In this document: positions 1 through 7,573 of the stretch, in pieces
How the letters are laid out: every line of letters begins with the position of its first letter
Numbering within the stretch: position 1 is the first letter of the stretch
Assembly: GCA_016199015.1 (NCBI GenBank)
Contig: JACQHN010000442.1
Span: 1-10,987, forward strand
DNA: 10,987 bases
Direction of reading: 5' to 3'
Origin: Nitrospira defluvii
GTDB lineage: Bacteria > Nitrospirota > Nitrospiria > Nitrospirales > Nitrospiraceae
The notes under the pieces: model-generated
Told to the model about the DNA's origin: nothing
Databases searched by the model: none
The model's input: only the letters and a program-made list of their open reading frames with translations
Position numbers and translations under genes: made by a program

Positions 1-316
1 GCAGGATGCCGTGGTCGCCATGGAGCATGAAACGCAGGCGGTGGAAGCCGGATCCGCTTCGGCCCTCCGGACCGGCGACGTGTTCGCTGAAATTTCAGAC
101 ATTGCGAAACGGTCTTCCGAGTTGGCCCAGAACATCGCGAGCGCGGCGTCCGAACAGACCGCCTCGACGGAAAAAGTCGGTCGAGCCATTAAGGAGTTCA
201 CCGGCGGCGCCGTGGCGACGCAGAAGCAGACAGACTCAACACGACTCACGATCGAGGACATGGCAAAATTGGCCGAAGGTCTCAACTCGTCGGTCGCTCA
301 GTTCAAACTTGCGTAG
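1..316 (+). CDS. Methyl-accepting chemotaxis protein, C-terminal fragment (5' end outside window)
   Basis: The reading frame is open from base 2 and ends at TAG 314-316, so this is the tail of a longer gene. The roughly 104 visible residues are helical. They carry the heptad-like pattern of the descending arm of an MCP cytoplasmic signalling hairpin, including EISDIAKRSSELAQNIASA followed by SEQTASTEKV. The final residues (SSVAQFKLA) form a typical MCP terminus, and no CheR-binding pentapeptide (NWETF-like) is present. Known family role: a membrane receptor relays ligand state to a CheA/CheW array. The hairpin tip and sensor region lie upstream and are not visible. Its position directly before the CheA gene, 52 nt from its chosen start, suggests it is the dedicated receptor. 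The ATG at 11 is internal, not the start. Confidence 0.9.
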   Translation, partial: QDAVVAMEHETQAVEAGSASALRTGDVFAEISDIAKRSSELAQNIASAASEQTASTEKVGRAIKEFTGGAVATQKQTDSTRLTIEDMAKLAEGLNSSVAQFKLA

Positions 317-368
317 AGCACCTCTTGAAGAGCGGTCATGAGTGTCCGCTCGGATGTTGAGTGGGTCA

Positions 369-3300
369 ATGAGCTCTGACTTTGATCGCGATCAGCTGCT
401 GGACATTTTCGTCGCCGAAGCCGGTGACGATATGAAACGGTTCTGGAAGGCGTTGCATCCTGAGGGGAAAGCGCATCCTGAACCAGGCGAAGTGGCCGAG
501 TTTCATGCAGTCGGCCACAAGTTGAAGGGCGCGGCGCTGCTGTATGGATTTGCCGGGCTCGGCCAACTTGGGGCGTTGCTCGAAGAGACATTGGAACAGG
601 TGCAGGAGATTCCTGCCGAACGATGGCCCGCCGTCCTTCAATTGATTCGGGACATCGTGGCCTCTTTTCGGAGTCAGGTGGAGCAGATTGGACGCGGCGG
701 AGGCGAGGACCCATCCGTTGTTGAGAATTTCGTCCGACGATGTGGTGAGTTGGTGCCGGCTGGTTCGGCCGAGGTCTCTGCCGACTCTGGTGAAACCTTG
801 GATAAACCGGCGGAAGACTACCTGATTCCCGGTCTCGACGAGGAAGTCCTCTCCTACTTTTCCCCAGAAGCCGAAGAGTATCTCAACACCATTCAGACAC
901 TTCTGCAGCGGTTGGAAGCCGACTCGCAGGATCCCGAGACGATTCACCAATTGTATCGGGTCGCTCATACCCTGAAGGGGTCGGCCTATACCGTCGGGTT
1001 TCAGGTAGTTGGAGATATCGCCCATCCGATCGAAGCCTGCATGATCGCCGTTCGGGAAGGGCGTGCGGCCATCGCTCCACATTGGATCACCGTGATCCGG
1101 CATTCTGTTGAGGTGATCCGCTCCCTTATGGCGCGAGACGCGCAATTGGGACCTCGCTTACAGCAGGAGGTTCCTCGCATCAAGACATTGCTTTGGGAGT
1201 TGGAGGAAGGCGTGGGTCAAGCCCCGGCCGCAGCACCTGCGTCCGATCACCTTGAGGCGACACCGGTGCAAGAGGTGATGCCACCCGCCACGTCCGTCGC
1301 CACCACAACCGTTCAACCTGTGAGCGCGACCCACTCAAGCGTGCTCACGGAAGACTATCTGATTCCAAACCTTGATCCCGAAGTGATGTCGTATTTCGCG
1401 CCGGAAGCCCAGGAGTATTTGGAGAATCTAGAGGCTGATCTGTTGCGGGTTGATAAGGGTGCAGCCGATCCGGAGACGATCCATCAACTGTTTCGTACGG
1501 CCCATACGCTCAAAGGGTCGGCCTATACCGTGGGATTCCAGGCGATTGGGGATCTGACGCACCACATTGAAGACTTCATGGGGACTGTCCGCGAGGGGCA
1601 CCTTCAGCTTCTCCCCGGTCACACGGATGTGCTGTTGCGCGCGATCGATGTCATTCGTGCCCTGATGCGACGTGATCCCTCGATACTGAGTCGTACGCGA
1701 CAACGATTTGCCGCGTCGCTACAGGAGCTGAAGCACCTAGGCCAAACCCAATCGGCGCCCGACGAAACACAGCAGGCTGTGCAGGTGTCTTCTGAGGCTG
1801 CCGCAGTTGAAGACGTGAGCGAAGCCGTCGGTGTCGAGTCGTCCCAAAGCGTGGCGGGTAAAGCGGGTGAAGAGCGTGAGGTGATCCGGGTCAGCCGTGA
1901 TCGCTTGGAGCGCCTGCTGAATCTGGTCGGCGAATTGGTCATCGACCGCGGACGCCTCGAGCAGCGGCTTCGGACTTTGGATCAACTGGCCTCCCAAGTC
2001 GTGGCCAACAAGAGCCGGTTGATCGACGCGGTTCGAACATTCGAGGACAAGCACACGTTCTCCTTTCAGCCGTCGCCCACATCATCAAGCGAAGAGCTGC
2101 CACAATCCCTTGCTGGGGTCAGTGATTTCGGAAGTTTGGAGTTCGACAAATACGACGACTTCAACATTTTGGCTCGGCGCATCAGCGAGGTGACGGCAGA
2201 CATTACCGAATCCATGTCGCAGTTGACCGGATCGATCCACCGCGCACAAGACGACATGGGGCAGTTGCAGCAACTGACGTTGGGCATGCGTGACGAAATC
2301 GCCCGTGCTCGAATGGTGCCGATCGGGACGCCCTTTACTCGGTTCCGCCGTGCCGCGCGTGAGATGGCCCGTGCCACAGGCAAGGAAGTCAACCTGGTCA
2401 CGTCCGGTGAACACACCGAAATCGACACCGGAGTGGTCGAACGCCTCGTCGATCCACTGGTGCACCTGGTGAGGAATGCGGTCTACCATGGGATTGAGCC
2501 CTCAGGCACCCGTCTCAGCCAAGGCAAACCGGCAGTCGGCACGATTTATCTTCACGCGGCGCATCGAGGAAACTCGGTGCTTATCGAAGTGGAAGACGAT
2601 GGCGCGGGTCTCGATATCGCGAAGATCAAGGTCAAAGCCATCAAGCTGGGGCTCGTGAGGCCGGATGTCGCGGAATCATTGCCTGAGAGCGAAGTCATCA
2701 AATTTATTTTTCTGCCTGGATTCTCCACCGCGGATAGCGTCGGCGATCAAGCGGGTCGGGGTGTCGGAATGGATGTGGTCAAGCGTGTCATCGAGACGAT
2801 GAACGGCCACATCGAAGTGGAATCGGTCCGCGGGCAGGGCACCAAGTTTACGATGCATCTCCCGCTCACCCTCCTGATCGCGACCGCCTTGCTCGTCCGA
2901 GTCGAAAAGGATCGCTATGCGATCCCGCTTCCCAGCGTGCGCGAGGTGACGATGTCGACCGCGTCGACGATCCAGCAGATGGGAGATCGCTCCGTGATGC
3001 AGATCGGCGACGAGGCTATCGAGGTGTTTCCGCTCGGGAGTCTCATTCGTCGGGAGTCTGGCACCATTGATGGTTCCAAGCCTGTGGTGGTCGTCCGGAC
3101 ATCGACCGGAGCGCTCGGCTGTGCCGTCGATGAGTTACTGGGCCGGCAAGAAATTGTCATTAAGTCGTTAGGGGCCTTGAAGCCGTATGAGCGTTCGGTG
3201 TTCGGGGGGGCCACCATTGATCCCGAAGGACGCATCGTGCTGGTGCTGGATGTGAGCCGGCTGACGACGCGTGAATATCATGAAGCGATCTCAACAGGAC

Positions 3301-3749
3301 AGAGCGGTCTTGCGTCGTCGCCGGACGGACCGGTGCAGGATGCCCCAGCGCAGCTCTCGGATACACGTTTGCCGCTGTTGTTGATCGACGACTCGCTGAG
3401 TATCAGAAAATTCGTGGGACGCATGCTTGAAGCGGCCGGCTACACCGTCGATACAGCAACGGATGGAGAGGAAGGATGCCGCAAAGCATTGATGCAGAAC
3501 TATCAGCTCATTATCACTGATCTCGAAATGCCGAAGCTGAATGGGTATGAAGTGATTCAAGCGCTCCGCGCGAGGCCACAGACACACACGACGCCGATTC
3601 TGGTGATGACCACACGGGCGGGCGAAAAACATCGCCAAATGGCCGTCAGTGTGGGCGCGTCTGGCTACATTGCCAAACCGGTCGAAGAACGGGCCTTGAT
3701 CCAAGAAGTCCAGAGATGGACGGGCCGCGAAGCCGGAGTGAGAAAATAG
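369..3749 (+). CDS. cheA: Hybrid chemotaxis histidine kinase CheA with three Hpt domains and a C-terminal receiver
   Basis: The product is 1126 aa from ATG 369. Three Hpt (P1) domains carry phospho-accepting His at H50 (HKLKGAA), H200 and H379 (both HTLKGSA). A P3 dimerisation region spans about 504-650. The HATPase domain has N box N703 (HLVRN), G1 D743-D744-G745 and G2 GRGVGM (796-801). A CheW-like domain follows at about 838-965, then a receiver with D1007/D1008, phospho-acceptor D1051 and K1103. The P3 insert contains LEFDKYD, a motif I associate with ChpA/PilL-type kinases. A P2 CheY-binding domain is not apparent. Known role: ATP-dependent autophosphorylation in a receptor array, then transfer to receivers. 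The second and third Hpt domains are a recent duplication. Start choice: ATG 369 begins directly with the usual MSS-DFDRDQLL start of such kinases; GTG 342 (1135 aa) and ATG 354 are alternatives, and no site has a strong ribosome binding site. The hybrid architecture and multiple Hpts fit Pil-Chp or Frz-type systems rather than flagellar CheA. Confidence 0.95.
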   Translation: MSSDFDRDQLLDIFVAEAGDDMKRFWKALHPEGKAHPEPGEVAEFHAVGHKLKGAALLYGFAGLGQLGALLEETLEQVQEIPAERWPAVLQLIRDIVASFRSQVEQIGRGGGEDPSVVENFVRRCGELVPAGSAEVSADSGETLDKPAEDYLIPGLDEEVLSYFSPEAEEYLNTIQTLLQRLEADSQDPETIHQLYRVAHTLKGSAYTVGFQVVGDIAHPIEACMIAVREGRAAIAPHWITVIRHSVEVIRSLMARDAQLGPRLQQEVPRIKTLLWELEEGVGQAPAAAPASDHLEATPVQEVMPPATSVATTTVQPVSATHSSVLTEDYLIPNLDPEVMSYFAPEAQEYLENLEADLLRVDKGAADPETIHQLFRTAHTLKGSAYTVGFQAIGDLTHHIEDFMGTVREGHLQLLPGHTDVLLRAIDVIRALMRRDPSILSRTRQRFAASLQELKHLGQTQSAPDETQQAVQVSSEAAAVEDVSEAVGVESSQSVAGKAGEEREVIRVSRDRLERLLNLVGELVIDRGRLEQRLRTLDQLASQVVANKSRLIDAVRTFEDKHTFSFQPSPTSSSEELPQSLAGVSDFGSLEFDKYDDFNILARRISEVTADITESMSQLTGSIHRAQDDMGQLQQLTLGMRDEIARARMVPIGTPFTRFRRAAREMARATGKEVNLVTSGEHTEIDTGVVERLVDPLVHLVRNAVYHGIEPSGTRLSQGKPAVGTIYLHAAHRGNSVLIEVEDDGAGLDIAKIKVKAIKLGLVRPDVAESLPESEVIKFIFLPGFSTADSVGDQAGRGVGMDVVKRVIETMNGHIEVESVRGQGTKFTMHLPLTLLIATALLVRVEKDRYAIPLPSVREVTMSTASTIQQMGDRSVMQIGDEAIEVFPLGSLIRRESGTIDGSKPVVVVRTSTGALGCAVDELLGRQEIVIKSLGALKPYERSVFGGATIDPEGRIVLVLDVSRLTTREYHEAISTGQSGLASSPDGPVQDAPAQLSDTRLPLLLIDDSLSIRKFVGRMLEAAGYTVDTATDGEEGCRKALMQNYQLIITDLEMPKLNGYEVIQALRARPQTHTTPILVMTTRAGEKHRQMAVSVGASGYIAKPVEERALIQEVQRWTGREAGVRK
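813..1061 (+). repeat. Tandem Hpt duplication, copy 1 (second Hpt domain of CheA)
   Basis: The 83 codons from EDYLIP to VREG encode the second Hpt domain, with H200 in HTLKGSAYTVGF. Aligned without gaps to 1350-1598, I count 54 identical residues of 83 (65 percent). Both copies are exactly 249 nt. Copies differ most in the second half of the first helix and just after the GD of the third helix. Confidence 0.9.
1350..1598 (+). repeat. Tandem Hpt duplication, copy 2 (third Hpt domain of CheA)
   Basis: The 83 codons encode the third Hpt domain, with H379 in HTLKGSAYTVGF, and pair without gaps with 813-1061. A linker of about 96 residues rich in Ala, Pro, Thr and Val separates the copies. The first Hpt domain (H50) is clearly more divergent, so the duplication involves only the second and third domains. 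Confidence 0.9.
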
Positions 3750-3796
3750 GAACGGTTTGCTGATTCTCTGCTTCGCTGTCAGAATGAAGGTCAACC

Positions 3797-4369
3797 ATGA
3801 GCCTCCGAGGACATAAGACTGCAGCCGCGACGAGTGGACAGACGGTCAGGTTTTTGGTGGCACTCGTCGGACCTATCCATGTCGCCTTTCCGGCTCACTG
3901 GGTTCGCGGCATCATCACGCTTGCCGAAGCAGGGCGTGAGGGACTCGTCACCTGGGCCAACTCCTCCTATGAGAGGACCGACCTCGCCGGCCGGCTCACC
4001 ATCGGAGCCCAAATGACAACGGCTGAAACACGGATCATTCTGTACGGCAATGATCAGCGATCTCGATCATTTATGGTAGACGGAGTGTTGGGCCTTGTGG
4101 ACGTCGATCGGTCGCAGGTTCAGCCACTCCCACCACAGTTTCGAGGAGGGGAGCGCGACCGACTGCTCGGCCTTTTTTCAGGTACGGCCTATGTCGCACT
4201 CATTGCCAATCCTTTCTGGGTGCTTGAACTCCCACCTCGCAAGAATGCCCTGGATGCCTTCGTCTTTCAGGCCTCTGAACGCCGAGCGGGAGAGTTTGAC
4301 TCCAGGCTTCGCCTGTCGTCCGCCACCCACGAAGACGCCGTCCCGACACCAGCGGGTCATAAGACGTAG
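3797..4369 (+). CDS. Divergent CheW-like adaptor protein (first copy)
   Basis: The product is 190 aa. GAAGG at 3786-3790 lies 6 nt before the ATG and supports this start. Residues from about 17 fit the CheW beta-barrel fold: FLVALVGPIHVAFP matches the first CheW strands (FxLxxxxYAIP), TRIILYG matches the mid-domain strand, and FMVDGVLGLVDV matches the usual LLVDxVxEV segment. FSGTAYVALIANPFWVLEL then ends the domain in place of the usual VLDL strand. The normal GxINLRGxVIPVxDL segment is altered to about WANSSYERTDLAGRL. A variable tail of about 35 residues follows. Known family role: CheW couples MCPs to CheA. Here it is inferred to be an adaptor of this array, supported by its place between CheA and a second CheW-like gene 16 nt downstream. 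The divergence could mean altered partners. I am fairly confident of the family and less so of its function. Confidence 0.8.
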   Translation: MSLRGHKTAAATSGQTVRFLVALVGPIHVAFPAHWVRGIITLAEAGREGLVTWANSSYERTDLAGRLTIGAQMTTAETRIILYGNDQRSRSFMVDGVLGLVDVDRSQVQPLPPQFRGGERDRLLGLFSGTAYVALIANPFWVLELPPRKNALDAFVFQASERRAGEFDSRLRLSSATHEDAVPTPAGHKT

Positions 4370-4385
4370 AAACCGAGGTTGACCC

Positions 4386-4865
4386 ATGTTACGCGCTCAG
4401 TTACGCAGGCAGGCCCAAGTGGGGACGAAGGGTACCGCGGAGGCGCGGATGCAGGGCCTGGTCGTGTTCTCAGTGGCAGGGCAACGGCTCGCCGCCAGGA
4501 CTGACGAGATTGGCGGCGTCATGCCATGGCCTGGCGCGACCGCCGTCCCCAGTGACACGCCGTTCGTCGCCGCGCTCGTCCGTCAAGAGAAGCGTTGCCT
4601 CCCAGTGTTCGACTTGGCGGCAAAGTTTAACCGTACCATGCACGAGAATGAGCTGTTGTGTCTGATCGTCAAACACATCGATGGCCCTCTCGCAATTTGT
4701 ATCGATTCCCAGGTTCCATCACTTCACATGGTGGCCCGCTCATCAATGCACTATCGAGTCGGGAGCGACCCCGACATCGCCGGGACGTGCGTGGCCGACG
4801 AGGAAGAACTTCCCATCATCAACCTGACGACCCTTGGGGTCTCATCGATCCGTCCCGCGAGATGA
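4386..4865 (+). CDS. Divergent CheW-like adaptor protein (second copy)
   Basis: The product is 159 aa. The CheW core starts at about residue 22: LVVFSVAGQRLAAR (first strands), FVAALVRQEKRCLPVFDLA (equivalent of the INLRGxVIPVIDL segment), LLCLIVKHIDGPLAICID (mid-domain strands and the VD-type segment) and ELPIINLTTL (final strand). The residues preceding it are basic. It has little similarity to the neighbouring adaptor beyond the fold. ATG 4386 is preceded by GAGG at 4375-4378 (7-nt spacing). An internal ATG at 4449 has GGAGG 5 nt upstream and would give a 138-aa protein starting exactly at the CheW core, so the true start is uncertain. Inferred role: a second adaptor in the same CheA array, perhaps for another receptor set, like the multiple CheW-like proteins of Pil-Chp systems. 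Confidence 0.8.
   Translation: MLRAQLRRQAQVGTKGTAEARMQGLVVFSVAGQRLAARTDEIGGVMPWPGATAVPSDTPFVAALVRQEKRCLPVFDLAAKFNRTMHENELLCLIVKHIDGPLAICIDSQVPSLHMVARSSMHYRVGSDPDIAGTCVADEEELPIINLTTLGVSSIRPAR
4439..4443 (+). promoter_or_regulatory. Possible internal ribosome binding site for ATG 4449
   Basis: GGAGG sits 5 nt before an in-frame ATG at 4449. It is a better Shine-Dalgarno match than GAGG before ATG 4386, and the CheW core begins at this ATG. It may instead be a by-product of the Ala-Glu-Ala codons there. Confidence 0.3.
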
Positions 4866-4890
4866 GCCCTGCATCGTCTAGAGGAACGAC

Positions 4891-6372
4891 ATGCCAAAGA
4901 TTTTGATTGCCGATGACAGTATCGCAGTTCGCAAGGTGGCCGAGCGTCTCCTGACCGAGGCAGGAATGGGCGTCACCCTGGCTGCCAACGGCTCCGAGGC
5001 TCTGGCGCTCCTCAGTAAGGATCGTCCGGATTTAATCGTGTCCGACGTCATTATGCCGGACAAAAGCGGCTATGAGGTCTGTGCATTCATCCGGGCGCAG
5101 GCAAACCTCGCGGACATTCCCGTGCTCTTGATCAGCGGGATTGTGAACGACGAAGTATCTCGGCAGGCGGAATCTTGCAAGGCCGATGGGGTATTGAAGA
5201 AGCCGTTCCAGGGAACGTCGCTGAAAGATCGGGTGTTGGATTTGCTCATGAAGCGGCAGCCCAAACCCGCGTCGGATCCCCAACCGTCTCCAAGTCCGGC
5301 CTATGCGGAGAAGTCCGTCATTGAGGAGCACCCTGTCGCGCCGATCGCATGCACGCCCGAAGATGCTGAACGCACTCTTGTGACAAACCAGGAATGTCAG
5401 CAACAGAACGAATCTGCCATGATCAGTCTTCCAGAGCCGGACTTGATGTCGCTTTCGGCGGACAGCCACGAGGTCGTGGCGCCCATGGCAGATCATCCGC
5501 CTGTTGCGTCGAGTGTCTTGCAGGAAGTCAACGATCGACACGCGGAGGTTCTGGCACAGCGCGATGCTCGAATCACAGCACTTGAGGAACAACTTACCTG
5601 TGAACGTCAACAGAGTCATGAGCAGATACAGCAGATGCAGAGTGCGCTGGCTGAACAACGCCTGCAGGTCGCAGACTTATCCTCACGCACTGGAGCACTC
5701 GATCAGGCACTGACGGAGGAACGTGCGCAGCGGGCGACCCTTACGGAACAATTGGAAGACATATCGAGACAGGCTCATCGGGTCGATGAGCTGGAAACCG
5801 CCTTGGCCGAAGCTCGTCATGGAACGGAGGAACTCTTACAACAAGTCTCGGACAATGCCAGCAACGCTGCTCGTATTCTGGAATTGGAGGCGCATCTTGC
5901 GGCAGAGCGTGGCGCCGCTACTCAATTGGTCCAGCAGATCACCACACTTGAACATATCGAAGGCCGCGCGCATGAGCTCGAAACGACCCTCGCGAGCGAG
6001 CGCGAGGAGACGGAGGCTTGCCGAAAGCAAAGCGCCGCATTCGAGACGCTCGCTGCCCGAGTACCGGCCCTTGAAGAGGTCCTTGGGCAGGAGCGCGCGC
6101 GCATTGCGGAACTCGATGGCCTACTCGCGACGGAGCGGGAGGCGGCAGTGTTGGTGATGACACAGGTCAAACAGCTGGAAACGGCCGTTCAGCGTGCCCA
6201 TGAGCTCGACCTCGCATTAGCCGATGAGCGGGAGCGTTCAATGCAATTGATGAAACGTGCGACGGAAGCTGAGCATATGGCGGAACAGTCCAATCGGCGA
6301 TTTGAAGATATGGCGCGGAAGCTGGGCGAGATCGCGGGACTCGCCTCCCAACTCGGGAATGGAAAACGCTAG
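4891..6372 (+). CDS. Response regulator: receiver domain fused to a long repeated coiled coil
   Basis: The product is 493 aa. GAGGA at 4881-4885 (5-nt spacing) supports the start. Residues 1-125 are a receiver with the full active site: acidic pair D8/D9, phospho-acceptor D52 (SDVIMPD), S82 and K104 (KKPF). A Pro/Glu-rich linker runs to about 230. Beyond it lies an almost uninterrupted coiled coil rich in Leu, Glu, Ala, Arg and Gln. Residues 270-469 consist of six 31-residue units with a 14-residue insertion. No DNA-binding, enzymatic or membrane segment is visible. Expected role: it accepts phosphate from CheA and acts by oligomerising or recruiting partners. The layout resembles FrzS and AglZ of Myxococcus, receiver-coiled-coil proteins in motility and polarity control; this is an architectural analogy, not shown homology. 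Unlike FrzS, whose receiver is degenerate, this one appears phosphorylatable. The gene starts 25 nt after the second CheW-like gene. Confidence 0.88.
   Translation: MPKILIADDSIAVRKVAERLLTEAGMGVTLAANGSEALALLSKDRPDLIVSDVIMPDKSGYEVCAFIRAQANLADIPVLLISGIVNDEVSRQAESCKADGVLKKPFQGTSLKDRVLDLLMKRQPKPASDPQPSPSPAYAEKSVIEEHPVAPIACTPEDAERTLVTNQECQQQNESAMISLPEPDLMSLSADSHEVVAPMADHPPVASSVLQEVNDRHAEVLAQRDARITALEEQLTCERQQSHEQIQQMQSALAEQRLQVADLSSRTGALDQALTEERAQRATLTEQLEDISRQAHRVDELETALAEARHGTEELLQQVSDNASNAARILELEAHLAAERGAATQLVQQITTLEHIEGRAHELETTLASEREETEACRKQSAAFETLAARVPALEEVLGQERARIAELDGLLATEREAAVLVMTQVKQLETAVQRAHELDLALADERERSMQLMKRATEAEHMAEQSNRRFEDMARKLGEIAGLASQLGNGKR
5698..6297 (+). repeat. 31-residue (93-nt) coiled-coil repeats, six units
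   Basis: Six units of exactly 31 residues begin at codons 270, 301, 332, 363, 408 and 439 of the receiver-coiled-coil gene. Each starts L-[E/D]-x-x-L, followed by Glu-Arg or a close variant at unit positions 8-9. Arg occupies unit position 28 in units one to five. A 14-residue insertion (codons 394-407, 6070-6111), itself starting LEEVLGQER, separates the fourth and fifth units. A looser related segment precedes at codons 231-269. The repeat is clear in protein; the DNA copies have diverged. Confidence 0.85.
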
Positions 6373-6419
6373 CAGGCCTTCACCCGCCCACCTTTCCGGG
6401 CGAGTACATGAGTCAGGGC

Positions 6420-6423
6420 AGGA
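6420..6423 (+). promoter_or_regulatory. Ribosome binding site deciding GTG start 6431
   Basis: AGGA lies 7 nt before GTG 6431, within a purine-rich stretch that also includes AGGG at 6415-6418. The upstream in-frame ATG at 6359, which would overlap the previous gene, has no comparable site. Confidence 0.5.
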
Positions 6424-6430
6424 TGCCACC

Positions 6431-7378
6431 GTGTCGACCGAATCAGAACAAACCGAAGACGATTTTCAGAAGGAACTGGTTGAACTCTTCGGCCAAGAAG
6501 CCCAGGAGTGGCTCATTCAAATCCATTCGGCACTGACCGAACTTGAAAATCAGCCTGATCTCGATCGCCATACCCAACTCGTGGATGCAGTCGTACGAGG
6601 CATTACCAGTCTCGGCGGCTCTGCAGCCACGGTGAATCTCTCCGATGTGGAACGTGCCACCTTCGCATTGCTCCCGTTCATTGACACTCTCAAAGACCGG
6701 ACCACGGCCACGAGGCAGGATTACGCCACTGTCCGCGAGCAGTTCCGCATCGTCATGACGTCCGTGACGACGGCGACTGGCATTACACTTGATCTTGGAC
6801 TCTCCCAGGAGGCGCCACCGCAATCCGAACCGGCGGCCGATCTCCTGACGCTCCTGAATGCGCTCCGAGCCCTTCAGGATGACTACGCTGTGAGTGGACT
6901 TTCCCCCCGTAGTCTTATTCCCCACGTCATGCAGCGTCTGGAGTACGAGGCCAGGCAAGGGGCTGAGCAGATTCAGGCGACCAGCTTTCATCAGATGCTG
7001 CGAGATCTACAAGTGGCTGATGCGCAATGCTTGGAATCCCTACGACAACAATTGCCGGACGTGGCTCAGCACCTGAGCCGACTCCGCACGGAAGGATTGA
7101 CCGCACTGGAGCCTAGCAATATGCTGGGCGGATGTATCCAGAACATCGAACACCTTCAGGGGATTGCCAAGCAGGCGCAGGTCACCCCACTGGTTACCTT
7201 TCTGGCCGGTCTCCAAAGTTTTCTTTCGCTCATCGTTCAGCATCGCATCGTCATCACTTCGCAGCGGGTGCATTCGGTGGAAACACGAATCCGTGCCGTG
7301 CTGGTCACCATCGGGGAATGGATCACTGCAGGAGAGCAGGAACGGGATGCGATGGGCGGACTGCTGCCGGTGGTTTAA
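6431..7378 (+). CDS. Hpt-like protein with Thr at the phospho-His site plus a helical C-terminal domain
   Basis: The product is 315 aa from GTG 6431. ATG 6359 would add 24 residues and overlap the receiver-coiled-coil gene by 14 nt. Residues 10-110 match the Hpt domains of the upstream CheA: FGQEAQEWLIQIHSAL aligns with the first helix, and SLGGSAATVNL aligns with TLKGSAYTVGF. In that alignment the phospho-accepting His is T59 and the following Lys is G62, so ordinary phosphohistidine transfer is not expected. Residues 137-315 form a helical region that I cannot name, ending with ERDAMGGLLPVV. The whole chain is paralogous to the C-terminal half of the HD-GYP protein downstream. Thr and Ser versions of Hpt domains are known in Pseudomonas ChpA (Tpt/Spt). 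Role here is inferred: a docking, buffering or Thr-phosphorylated partner of the CheA or a receiver. No signal peptide or membrane segment is seen. Confidence 0.75.
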   Translation: MSTESEQTEDDFQKELVELFGQEAQEWLIQIHSALTELENQPDLDRHTQLVDAVVRGITSLGGSAATVNLSDVERATFALLPFIDTLKDRTTATRQDYATVREQFRIVMTSVTTATGITLDLGLSQEAPPQSEPAADLLTLLNALRALQDDYAVSGLSPRSLIPHVMQRLEYEARQGAEQIQATSFHQMLRDLQVADAQCLESLRQQLPDVAQHLSRLRTEGLTALEPSNMLGGCIQNIEHLQGIAKQAQVTPLVTFLAGLQSFLSLIVQHRIVITSQRVHSVETRIRAVLVTIGEWITAGEQERDAMGGLLPVV

Positions 7379-7495
7379 CCAATAGCACACCTCCCCGGTG
7401 CCTTCGTTCCGGCTCGTTGCTAATATGTCGAATCCTCGGGGAGTGTCCCTACGGCCGCTCACGAAGTGCGGCGACGGCTGTTTGACGACGAATTT

Positions 7496-7511
7496 AGGCA
7501 CGAAAGACGCT
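7496..7511 (+). promoter_or_regulatory. Weak sigma-54-like -24/-12 element
   Basis: AGGCACG, four bases, then ACGCT resembles TGGCACG-N4-TTGCW. The GG and GC are 10 nt apart as required, but the TT before GC is missing. Transcription would start near 7522, about 55 nt before the HD-GYP start. A chance match is quite possible. Confidence 0.2.
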
Positions 7512-7567
7512 GTGGTATGGATGGGAGAGGCCTGCTACATGAGCTAACGTGTGCAGGCTGGAAGGAA

Positions 7568-7573
7568 AAGGAG
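7568..7573 (+). promoter_or_regulatory. Ribosome binding site deciding ATG start 7578
   Basis: AAGGAG lies 4 nt before ATG 7578 and favours this start over the in-frame GTG at 7551, which has no purine-rich site at the right distance. Confidence 0.6.

Noticed and set aside
366..1145. 259-codon open frame on the minus strand inside cheA
   Set aside because: It lies opposite well-supported Hpt-coding sequence, resembles no family and has no start signal. It is a shadow of GC-rich coding DNA.
5032..5658. 208-codon open frame on the minus strand opposite the receiver-coiled-coil gene
   Set aside because: The plus strand encodes an intact receiver and linker here. The minus-strand product has no recognisable domain.
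6257..6430. Start of the Thr-type Hpt gene at ATG 6257
   Set aside because: This would overlap the coiled-coil gene by 116 nt and add a Trp/Arg-rich stretch unlike any Hpt protein. GTG 6431 has a ribosome binding site and begins just before the domain.
7391..7443. Inverted repeat CTCCCCG/CGGGGAG as a terminator
   Set aside because: The 39-nt loop is long, only 7 bp pair and no T run follows, so it is not supported as a terminator.
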